Origin: Pseudomonas plecoglossicida NBRC 103162 = DSM 15088
GTDB taxonomy: Bacteria > Pseudomonadota > Gammaproteobacteria > Pseudomonadales > Pseudomonadaceae
Reading direction: 5' to 3'
Length of the DNA: 64,000 bases
Assembly (NCBI RefSeq): GCF_000730665.1
Contig: NZ_BBIV01000018.1
Location: forward strand, 62,001-126,000
The notes beneath the pieces are model-generated. The model saw nothing but the letters and a program-made list of their open reading frames with translations. It did no database searches and had not been told where the DNA came from. Within the stretch, counting starts at the first letter, position 1; every line of letters begins with the position of its first letter. Positions 8,427 through 17,100 of the stretch are shown here, in pieces. A program made the translations under genes and the position numbers.

Positions 8427-9611
8427 ATGAGCAGCCCAGAAATCTACGTCGTCAGTGCCGTCCGTACCGCCATCGGTGGTTTTGGTGGCTCCCTCAAGGA
8501 CCTGCCGCTGGCCGACCTGGCGACCACCGTGACCCGCGCCGCCATCGAGCGTTCGGGCGTGGCCGCCGAGCAGATCGGCCATATGGTCATGGGCACCGTC
8601 ATTCCGACCGAAGCGCGCGATGCCTACCTGTCGCGGGTTGCCGCGATGAATGCCGGCATTCCGAAGGAAACCCCGGCCTTCAACGTCAACCGCCTGTGCG
8701 GTTCGGGCCTGCAGGCGATCGTCTCGGCCACCCAGTGCCTGCTGCTCGGCGATGCCGACGTGGCCGTGGCCGCCGGTGCCGAATCCATGAGCCGTGGCCC
8801 GTACCTGCTGCCGCAAGCGCGCTGGGGCGCGCGCATGGGCGATCTGCAAGGCATCGACTACACCGTCGGCGTACTGCATGACCCCTTCGAACACTTCCAC
8901 ATGGGCATCACTGCCGAAAACGTTGCGGCCAACAATGGCATCACCCGCGAAATGCAGGATGAGCTGGCCCTGACCAGCCAGCGCCGCGCTGCCCGCGCCA
9001 TCGCCGAAGGCCGCTTCGACAGCCAGATCGTGCCGGTGGAGCTGAAAACCCGCAAAGGCGTCGTGCAGTTCGCCGTGGACGAGCACGTACGTGGCGATGT
9101 CACTGCCGAGCAACTGGCCGGCATGAAGACCGTGTTCAAGAAAGACGGCACCGTGACCGCCGGCAACGCCAGCGGCATCAACGATGGCGCCGCAGGCCTG
9201 GTGCTGGCCAGCGGTGACGCCGTGCGCCGCCTGGGCCTCAAGCCACTGGCACGCCTGGTGGCCTACGCCCACGCGGGCGTCGAACCTGAGCTGATGGGCC
9301 TGGGCCCGATCCCGGCCACCCGCAAGGTGCTGGAAAAAGCCGGCCTGAACATCAGCGACCTGGACGTGATCGAGTCCAACGAAGCCTTCGCTGCCCAGGC
9401 CTGCGCCGTAGCCCGCGCCCTGGACTTCGACCCGGAGAAGGTCAACCCGAACGGCTCGGGCATCTCCCTTGGCCACCCGGTCGGCGCTACCGGCGCGATC
9501 ATCGCCACCAAGGCCATCCATGAACTGCAGCGCATCCAGGGCCGCTACGCGCTGGCCACCATGTGCATCGGCGGCGGCCAAGGCATCGCCGTCGTCTTCG
9601 AGCGCGTTTGA
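8427..9611 (+). CDS. bktB: Acetyl-CoA C-acetyltransferase / beta-ketothiolase
   Basis: Thiolase of 394 aa that condenses or cleaves short 3-ketoacyl-CoA. The active site is complete: nucleophile C91 in VNRLCGSGLQ, H350 in SLGHPVGATGA and general base C380 in TMCIGGGQG. GGAG precedes the ATG by seven bases. The following 3-hydroxybutyryl-CoA dehydrogenase starts 11 bases after the stop, so the two form an operon for interconversion of acetyl-CoA or propionyl-CoA with hydroxyacyl-CoA. The symbol follows the remembered P. putida locus with the same neighbours. Confidence 0.93.
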   Translation: MSSPEIYVVSAVRTAIGGFGGSLKDLPLADLATTVTRAAIERSGVAAEQIGHMVMGTVIPTEARDAYLSRVAAMNAGIPKETPAFNVNRLCGSGLQAIVSATQCLLLGDADVAVAAGAESMSRGPYLLPQARWGARMGDLQGIDYTVGVLHDPFEHFHMGITAENVAANNGITREMQDELALTSQRRAARAIAEGRFDSQIVPVELKTRKGVVQFAVDEHVRGDVTAEQLAGMKTVFKKDGTVTAGNASGINDGAAGLVLASGDAVRRLGLKPLARLVAYAHAGVEPELMGLGPIPATRKVLEKAGLNISDLDVIESNEAFAAQACAVARALDFDPEKVNPNGSGISLGHPVGATGAIIATKAIHELQRIQGRYALATMCIGGGQGIAVVFERV

Positions 9612-9622
9612 GGAAGCCTGCA

Positions 9623-10471
9623 ATGAGCATTGAACACATCGCCGTGATCGGCGCCGGCACCATGGGCAATGGCATTGCCCAAGTGTGTGCGGTGGCCGGC
9701 TACCAGGTGCTGCTGGTGGACGTATCCGATGCCGCGCTGGAGCGCGGCGTGGCTACCTTGAGCAAGAACCTGGAGCGCCAGGTCAACAAGGGCACGCTCG
9801 ATGCCGAGCGTGCCGAGGCGGCCAAGTCGCGTATCCGCACCAGCACCGACTATGCCCAGCTCGGCGCTGCGCAACTGGTGATCGAGGCGGCCACCGAGAA
9901 CCTGCAGCTCAAGCAGCGCATCCTGCAGCAGGTAGCCGCCAACGTGACGGCCGACTGCCTGATCGCCACCAATACCTCGTCGCTGTCAGTCACCCAGCTG
10001 GCCGCCAGCATCGAGCATCCTGAGCGCTTCATTGGCGTGCACTTCTTCAACCCGGTGCCGATGATGGCGCTGGTGGAGATCATCCGCGGCCTGCAGACCA
10101 GCGACAGCACTTACGCGCAAGCGCTGGTGGTCACCGAGAAGCTGGGCAAGACGCCGATCACTGCCGGCAACCGCCCAGGTTTCGTGGTCAACCGCATCCT
10201 TGTGCCGATGATCAACGAAGCCATCCTGGTTCGCCAGGAAGGGCTGGCCAGCGCCGAGGACATCGACACCGGCATGCGCCTGGGCTGCAACCAACCGATC
10301 GGCCCGCTGGCCCTGGCCGACCTGATCGGCCTGGACACCTTGCTGGCGATCATGGAGGCCTTCCACGACGGCTTCTGCGACAGCAAGTACCGCCCTGCCC
10401 CGCTGCTCAAGGAAATGGTCGCGGCCGGCTGGCTGGGGCGCAAGTCCGGCCGCGGTTTCTACAGCTACTGA
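9623..10471 (+). CDS. hbd: 3-hydroxybutyryl-CoA dehydrogenase
   Basis: NAD(P)-dependent enzyme of 282 aa that reduces acetoacetyl-CoA or oxidises 3-hydroxyacyl-CoA. The N-terminal Rossmann motif is GAGTMGNGIA (residues about 10-19). The catalytic region IGVHFFNPVPMMALVEII and the C-terminal dimerisation segment (NRPGFVVNRIL, GPLALADLIGLD) follow. Length equals that of clostridial and pseudomonad Hbd. The ATG at 9623 follows AGGAAG; the frame is open from 9563, inside bktB, but without a start signal. A TetR-family gene follows after 12 bases, probably in the same transcript. Confidence 0.93.
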   Translation: MSIEHIAVIGAGTMGNGIAQVCAVAGYQVLLVDVSDAALERGVATLSKNLERQVNKGTLDAERAEAAKSRIRTSTDYAQLGAAQLVIEAATENLQLKQRILQQVAANVTADCLIATNTSSLSVTQLAASIEHPERFIGVHFFNPVPMMALVEIIRGLQTSDSTYAQALVVTEKLGKTPITAGNRPGFVVNRILVPMINEAILVRQEGLASAEDIDTGMRLGCNQPIGPLALADLIGLDTLLAIMEAFHDGFCDSKYRPAPLLKEMVAAGWLGRKSGRGFYSY

Positions 10472-10483
10472 GGAGCGAACGCC

Positions 10484-11065
10484 ATGGCCTTGGTCAATGC
10501 CGCAATGCGCTGCACCAGCTTTGAAGAGCGACGAGACCGGGCCATGGCACTGTTTGCCGAGAAAGGCTTCGGCCAGGTCAGCATGCGCGAGTTGGCGGCG
10601 CATGTGGGGTTGACGCCAGGCTCTCTGTATCACCATTTCCCCAGCAAGCAGGACCTGCTGTTCGACCTGATCGAGGAACTGTACGAGGAACTGCAGGCCA
10701 CCCTGGAACTTGGCCGTCGCGCCATGGCCCGTGGTGGTTCGGCGCTTTCGTGCCTGATCGCGGCGCATTGGCAGCTGCATGCCGAACGGCCCTTGCAGTT
10801 TCGCCTGGCCGAGCGGGATTTCTGTTGCTTGAGCGAGGCGCAGCAGGAACGCCTGGCGGTACTGCGCAAGCGTTATGAGGCAGGTTTGCTGCGCTTGATC
10901 GCACCGCAGGCGAAATTGCCTGGGGACGCGCTGGCCGCGACGGCGCAGGTAGTGGCGACCTTGCTCAACCAGTTGCCGGGGATGCTCACGGCATTGCCCG
11001 AAGAGCAAGGTCTGAAGTTGATGGAGAACCTGTTGGTCGGAGGCATCGAGCGGACGCTTGTCTAA
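10484..11065 (+). CDS. TetR/AcrR-family transcriptional regulator
   Basis: 193-aa regulator with an N-terminal TetR helix-turn-helix (about 13-60: MALFAEKGFGQVSMRELAAHVGLTPGSLYHHF, written here as two adjoining motifs, the latter being VGLTPGSLYHHF). An all-helical ligand-binding domain follows. GAGGAGCG precedes the start. It is the third gene of the bktB-hbd group and probably represses that operon or a related fatty-acid pathway; the ligand is unknown. Confidence 0.88.
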   Translation: MALVNAAMRCTSFEERRDRAMALFAEKGFGQVSMRELAAHVGLTPGSLYHHFPSKQDLLFDLIEELYEELQATLELGRRAMARGGSALSCLIAAHWQLHAERPLQFRLAERDFCCLSEAQQERLAVLRKRYEAGLLRLIAPQAKLPGDALAATAQVVATLLNQLPGMLTALPEEQGLKLMENLLVGGIERTLV

Positions 11066-11072
11066 GCGGCCC

Positions 11073-11111
11073 GGCGTCATGCGCATCCTCACAATGGATG
11101 CGCATGACGCC
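11073..11111. terminator. Perfect 16-bp hairpin between convergent genes
   Basis: GGCGTCATGCGCATCC and its exact reverse complement are separated by seven bases (TCACAAT). The hairpin stands between the end of the TetR gene (plus) and the end of tcC (minus), where a bidirectional terminator is expected. No T-run follows on either strand, so termination is an inference. Confidence 0.5.
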
Positions 11112-11149
11112 CGATTGCCTGCAGGAGCGTTCAGCCCCGAGGGAATCCT

Positions 11150-14029
11150 CTATCGCAACAGTGGTTGCGGCTTCAAGGCATCCCTTTCACGCTGGCTGAC
11201 GCCGCGCTGTTTAGGGTTTGCACCCAGCACACTGTTGTCATCCTTGAGTTGCACCGCTACGTGTTGCACCTTGCCGTCAAAGTTGACTTCATAAATAGGC
11301 CTACCCGACTTGCGTGCGTCTTTACCTTGAATACCCACGATTTCGCCGTGGACCAAGGCAGACATCACCAATTCCAGGATCATCTTGTCGGTACCGATGC
11401 CCTGCTGCTTGAAATCGGCACGGTGCTCTTCGGTTATATGCTTGAAGCCCTCCTTGCCGATCCCTCTGTCCACGAACACGATTTCTGCTTTCGCGGTCTT
11501 TTCATTTGGCCGTTGCCCGATGGCCAGAATGCTTTCTCCACTTGCCTTTCTGTCAGTCGGCAGACGTGACTGCAGCCTGTCATAGACCTCTCTGTTGTAC
11601 TGCAGCGTGCCGAATTCCCTCACGGGCGCAGCCGGCGCCCGTTTCGGTTGCTGTTTTCTTTCTGCCGCCGCCATGGCATGTTCTTTGGCTGCCGCCTTGT
11701 TCGCCTTCATCCTCTGTTTCTTGGCCTTGCGTGCTTCGAGCTCCTTGCGATGCTTTTCAGCGAAGAGGCTGTCCACTTTAGCCCCGCCATCGAGGGAAGG
11801 CAGTTCTGCATCGGTGGCCGAGGCGACAGGGCTGGAGCGGGCATCGCTGCGGCTCGGCGCGGGTGAAGGGGGCGCGCTCGATTCGCTCTCGCCTTGGGCC
11901 GGTGCCGGCGCTGTGCCAAACCCGAAAAGACTGGCCACGCTCCTGAGCATCAATCCCTGATCGTCGACCTGCGTCATCGGATTGTTGCCCACCATCGAGA
12001 ACAGGTTCAGGCCATCCACCGTGCCTGCCGGGTCTGCGCTCAACCAACGGCCCAGCCAAGGCTGGTAGTAGCGATGGCCGTAATAGTAGAGCCCGCTGGC
12101 GTCGCGCTCCTTGCCCGAATAGCGCACGAACTTGTAGCGCCCCTGCACTTCGCTGTCAGCCGCCCATACCGCCGTGCCCCCGTACGGGTAATAGGCTTCC
12201 TGGCTGATGACGGCACCACTGCCATCGACCTCCAGGCAACCGCTGCCCAACTGGTCGGTATAGCTGTAGCGCAACTGGGCGTGCGTCAGCTCGGGCGGTT
12301 TGCCTGTTGCCCAGTGCAGGGCTCTCACCTGAGCATGCCCGTCACCGCTCAGGTTCACCACGTGCAACGCTTGCGTCAGTCTGTCGCCCTGCAGGGTACT
12401 GCGCAGCTCCAGCCCTGGCAGGTACTGGACACGTTGCGTACGCACGCCGGTCGCAGTCTTGCTGGTCCTGACCTTGAGCACACGCTGGTTACTGATGTCA
12501 TAGCGGTAGCTCTCGCAATCGTCCGCCTCCCCTTCACGCCTCACCGGGGTTACCGTGTGCAATTCCCCCCGAGGTGTCCAGGTCAGCTGCTGGCCCTGGA
12601 ACAAGGCCTTCTGCTGACCGCTGGCATTGAACAACGCCTCGACGTCGGAGTGCACGAGCGTGAGTGAGTCGTGCACTGCCCGGTTGCTGCGGTCACTGAC
12701 CGTAAGATCGGTGGTGTAATTGTGGTTGCTCGCGGGCGCGCTGTGACGCATGCGGGTCAGGTTGCCAGCGTTGTCGTAGGTATAGGTGCGGCTATAACGG
12801 GTGTAGGTCACGTTATCCAGGCTGGCCAAGGCCGGCAGCCTGGCGCCTTGCTGGCCAGCATTCGCCATCTCGCGCCCGCTGGCGCTGACCAGTTGGTACA
12901 GGCTGTCGTAGGCGTAGGTACTTTGCGGCTCGACCTTCTGGTTACGCCAGAAACGCACCGGCTCTGCATCGTCGCGCACACTCACCACATTGCCGACCGG
13001 GTCGTAGGCATAGCGCAGGTCCTGCAGCACCTTGGCACCACGCGCATGCCCCGCCGGCCGCTCTGTGCGCACTGCCGCCAGGCGTTGGGTACGCGGATTG
13101 TACTGGTAGAGGGTAACCAGGCCATTGCCGTGCGCTTCCCGCAGCTTTTGGCCGGCCGCCGAGTAACTCTGCGACTCGAGGATGACCTGCTCACGGCCCC
13201 CTGCAAGGGTCAGCCAACTGCGCTTGAGCAGGCCCGCCACATCGTAGGCCTGGCGATGCAGGTGCCCGCCAGCATCACGCCGCGTCAGCAGTGCGCCGGT
13301 CGCATCCACCGTACTCGACGCCATGCAGGCTTCGTTTTGCGGCTGCAGTTGAGCATCCCACTGGGCAGACTGTTCTCCGTGCCAATCGAGCCTCCCCTGG
13401 GGAGTCGCTGCCACAGCCAACAAGCGCTGTGAGGTCACCAGGGGCACGCCCGTCAAGCTGACGCTGGTCGTCTTCAGCAAGCCGGCGGTGTGATAGTGGT
13501 CGCAAGGTTGGCCCGCCAGGTTGTGCGCCTTTTGCGCCGCACTGTTTCCGGCATAGACCAGGCGCTCCAGCCGGCAAGCCGCATGGCCCTGGACTTGCTC
13601 ACTGATGCCCAGCAAGCGACCGGGCAGGTGGGGGCTTTCGTAGTGCCAGGTACGGGTGACCGCTTCACTGCGATCGTAGCCCCCTTGCTCGGCCACCGCG
13701 ATTCGGGTCACAGCCAGCAACGGCCGCCCGGCGGCGTCGCCAAGGTTGATCGATACACCAGCGTCGGCGCTGTGCGTGCACACCTGGTTACCCGCCAGAT
13801 CCGTCAGCCAGTTGAAGTTGACCCTGCCGCTGGCGTGCATGCGCGGATCGCTGCTGCGGCTCATGAAACCCTTTGCGTCATGATGCTGGCGAATTATCCG
13901 GGCCTCGGTCAGCGGCAGTCTGTCCGGGTGACGGTGGTAGTGGATGGTCCGGGCTACCAGGCCGCGGTTGTCCAGCACCGTCACCGTGGGTGTATTGCGA
14001 TGTAGAGCGTTATCCCTAGGAGCAGGCAT
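11150..14029 (-). CDS. tccC: Toxin complex subunit TcC (TccC-type RHS protein with variable C-terminal effector)
   Basis: 959-aa RHS-repeat protein. RHS/YD repeats (such as YAYDPVGNV and YTYDNAGNL) run to about residue 660. The RHS-associated core follows (YGHRYYQPWLGRWLSADP), ending in VDDQGLM. In characterised TcC proteins the core is an autoprotease that releases the C-terminal effector inside the TcB-TcC cocoon; the equivalent cut here would be L693/M694. The effector region is 694-959: a Ser/Pro linker, a Lys/Ala-rich helix (about 750-800) and a globular end (about 800-959). That end carries H864, H869 and GRPIYE (909-914). The ATG at 14029 follows GGAGG and replaces an upstream in-frame ATG at 14149. 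It is the last gene of the Tc operon. Confidence 0.9.
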   Translation of the reverse strand: MPAPRDNALHRNTPTVTVLDNRGLVARTIHYHRHPDRLPLTEARIIRQHHDAKGFMSRSSDPRMHASGRVNFNWLTDLAGNQVCTHSADAGVSINLGDAAGRPLLAVTRIAVAEQGGYDRSEAVTRTWHYESPHLPGRLLGISEQVQGHAACRLERLVYAGNSAAQKAHNLAGQPCDHYHTAGLLKTTSVSLTGVPLVTSQRLLAVAATPQGRLDWHGEQSAQWDAQLQPQNEACMASSTVDATGALLTRRDAGGHLHRQAYDVAGLLKRSWLTLAGGREQVILESQSYSAAGQKLREAHGNGLVTLYQYNPRTQRLAAVRTERPAGHARGAKVLQDLRYAYDPVGNVVSVRDDAEPVRFWRNQKVEPQSTYAYDSLYQLVSASGREMANAGQQGARLPALASLDNVTYTRYSRTYTYDNAGNLTRMRHSAPASNHNYTTDLTVSDRSNRAVHDSLTLVHSDVEALFNASGQQKALFQGQQLTWTPRGELHTVTPVRREGEADDCESYRYDISNQRVLKVRTSKTATGVRTQRVQYLPGLELRSTLQGDRLTQALHVVNLSGDGHAQVRALHWATGKPPELTHAQLRYSYTDQLGSGCLEVDGSGAVISQEAYYPYGGTAVWAADSEVQGRYKFVRYSGKERDASGLYYYGHRYYQPWLGRWLSADPAGTVDGLNLFSMVGNNPMTQVDDQGLMLRSVASLFGFGTAPAPAQGESESSAPPSPAPSRSDARSSPVASATDAELPSLDGGAKVDSLFAEKHRKELEARKAKKQRMKANKAAAKEHAMAAAERKQQPKRAPAAPVREFGTLQYNREVYDRLQSRLPTDRKASGESILAIGQRPNEKTAKAEIVFVDRGIGKEGFKHITEEHRADFKQQGIGTDKMILELVMSALVHGEIVGIQGKDARKSGRPIYEVNFDGKVQHVAVQLKDDNSVLGANPKQRGVSQRERDALKPQPLLR

Positions 14030-14109
14030 CGCGTGCCTCCTGTTGTTGAATTGTGCATTGAAGTGAGCGGCATGGCGTGCGTGGCTCGCGCACGCCATCA
14101 AGGTCGCGT

Positions 14110-17100
14110 TCAGGCCGTATCGTTCTCGTCTTCGGCCACCGTGAACCAAGGGTAGTAATGGGTACGCCGCTGCCTGCCAGCTGCAGTGAGCACTCGGCGT
14201 ACACGCCCCAGGGCGTCATACAGGTGGGTATCGGCATAAAGCCCGGCGCGCGCGCTATCGTCTTGGACGTGGCGCCAGTCATCGAGGTAGTACGGCAACC
14301 AGGTGCGCACAGGCTGGCCTTTGTTGTCGAATTCGGTCTTGCCGCTGACCGCCCAGCGCCGTTGTGCCGGCTGGATCAGCGCGGCGCCCGTGGCATCACG
14401 CTCGAGGCCGCCCGCGCTGTTACGCACCAGGGCATCACCGGGCTCGCTCAGCACAGCCGTCTGCAGCAGGCGGCCCGCCCCGTCGCTGTAAGTCACGTTC
14501 AGGCGCACCTGCTGCGCAGAGTCGCCGTTGTAGCGGTCGGTCTGCAGGCTGATGATATGGGGCGGCTCGCGCTCATCGTGCGGGTCAATGGCAGGCAGGT
14601 GGCCGGCCTTGAGCAGGCGACGCTGCGCCAGTTCACCCATGCGGCCAGCCAGCGGGCGCCCTTGACGGTCACGCGCGCGTGGCATCCAGCTGTCGCTCAC
14701 CACGCGATGCGCCGTGGCGACCGGCACCTCGCCGCCCTTGAGTGCCAGGAAGCCCTCCATCGCCATCGGCACAGTGAATACCTTGCCGCTGCGATAGCCG
14801 GCCGGCTGGCCATGATCGGTACCCTGGAAACGGGTCTGTGCCACCCGCCCCAAGGCATCGAGGGTCACCTCGTGCAGGTTGTCGTTGGCATCGGTCAATG
14901 CCACGGGCGTCAGGAAGCGCCAGTCATGTCGCACGGTGGTTTCCAGGCCGGCAGCATCGACCAGTCTGCTTACCTGAACAGCGTGCGGACTCCAGTCGAT
15001 ACGCAGCTCACCCACCTGTTCATTGTCACGGAGCGTTGCAAGGCGATGGAACAACTGCGGGCCATGATGCCTGGCCAGCTCGTGCCGGCTGACATAGACG
15101 CGCTTGCCATCCTCGACCAGGGAAACCAGGTGATGGCCACCGTTGGCGTGCCATTGCGCCGCCTCCTGCGGCGACAGGCTGGCCTCCAGCAGCGCCAGCG
15201 TGGCCTGTTCAAGCACGGCGATTTCGCGGTAGGCCACCAGGGCCTGGCGGGTCGGGAGCGGGGACAACTGCCCCTGCGCATCGCACCATTGCTGGCGCTG
15301 GTAACCCGTCAACGTGGCATCAGCCAAACCCTCCAGCGGGCTGCCCGGCGCCAGCAGGTGCTCCACGCTGAACCCACCGGGAGGCAATGCATGGGCTGGC
15401 ACTGCCAGCACATCGCTGCGGGTCGCTTCGAGCAACCCGCTGTGGTGATCGTGACCGTTTTCCAGATGGTGTACGCGATGGCGCCACACAGACAGCCACA
15501 GGGTGTCTTGCTGAGGGTCGCGGGCATCGGCCTCCAGCCCCTCTGGCAGGCTGACGGGATAAGGTGAAGGGCTGAGGACGGCCCGCCGTGGGTAATGCAC
15601 CTGGGCGTGCTGCAAGACATGTCCACGCCTGTCCTGGCGCAGTATCAACGATTGGGTAATGCGCGGGTCCTCGGCAATGCGCTCGGTGCTCAATGCCAGT
15701 GTTTCCACCGCCGTGACCAAGGCGGCAGGCCTGTCGGCGCGCGCCGTCTCGTAGACCCGCACCTGCCAGCGCTGGCGCTCGATGCTGTACGGCACATCGG
15801 CCCTTTCACTGCCGTCCAGCCCGTAGGTCTCACTGCGCACCCGTGCGCCCCTCAAGGCGCGAAGCAGCCAACGACGGGCCGCGCCCTGCGGTTCATAGGG
15901 GACATCACGATCACCGTCAAGTCGGGTGAAGCGTGTGGCCTGCAAGGCAAAGTCCAGCTCTGCGCTGCGTGGCCCGGCGAACCCCTGCGCAGGGAGGCTG
16001 TCCGGCGCCTCCACCCCGCTGAGGAACCACTGCCGCACTTGCGCCGGTGGCGATCGCTCGGCTGCCGTGCCTTGCGCATCGCTCAGCGTGTCAGTCTGCA
16101 CCGCTTGCATGAAACCACGGAACTCACGCTCCACCGGGTCCCACACGGCGCACCGATAACACATGCCACTGACCGTGCGCAGGCCACTGATGTCATCGAC
16201 CGTGGTGACTTGCGACACCGCGTGCACCGGAAACGGCAACCGGCTGACGGCCTTGCGGCCCTGGCGCTGCAGGTCCAGCTTTTCGTCCAACCAGCACTGC
16301 GCGGAGCTTCGGTAGTCGAACAGGGTGCGACTGCCGGTGTTGCTGCACACTTCAGCGAGCAGCCAGGGACGTCGATCATTGAAGCGGTACACCCAACTGC
16401 GCGGCACAACGTGCGGCACGCTGAGCACCAGCTCTGCAGTGCCCTGGCCACGCAGATCGACCAGTTGCAACTTGCAGGTCGCATCCAGCACGACGCCTTC
16501 AGGAGCCGCGAGGGGTTCTGCCTCGACCAAGCGGTTGCCGTTATGGCTGACGAAAACGCGTATGCGATCAGGCTCGACATACAGCAGGTCGGTGGTACCG
16601 CTGCCGTCGGTATCGCCGAACAATACGCGCGAGGCGTTGAACTGTTCGATGGCAAAACCGGGCATTCGCACCGGGTTGGCGAAACGGCCATGGCCGAGCA
16701 TTGGCCAGTAGGTGACGCCCTCGCCGGTGACCTCGACCCACTGTTGCAGGCCGGTGCCCGCCAGGTCGGCAAAGGCCACGAGACGATGCTCTCCCCCCGC
16801 CAGGGGCAGTGTGGGGCCAGCTGAAATATCCTGCGCGGGCTGCCAGCCGGTACCGCGTACCCGGGGCGACAGGCGCACGCTGCGCGGCCCGATCATGACC
16901 AGATCCTGCAGCCCGTCACCGGTCAGGTCGACCAGTTGCGCGGCGCCGTGGGCCAGCTCGCTCGGCAGCGCGTCGGCGGCGATGAAATCGCGCCATTGCC
17001 CGTCCGGGGCCAGCGTGAAGCTGCCGCGCAGTCCCGGCAAGTTGACCAGCCATTGCGGTTGACCGTCGCCGTCGAGGTCGGCCAGCACACCGGTGCCGGG

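Noticed and set aside
8082..9623. 513-codon open frame antisense to the thiolase gene
   Set aside because: Composition is Gly/Ala/His/Gln-rich with no domain, and it is the antisense of an intact thiolase with full catalytic residues; long antisense frames are expected in high-GC DNA.
14077..15567. 496-codon frame on the plus strand inside tcB
   Set aside because: Antisense shadow of the TcB reading frame; no motif or start signal.
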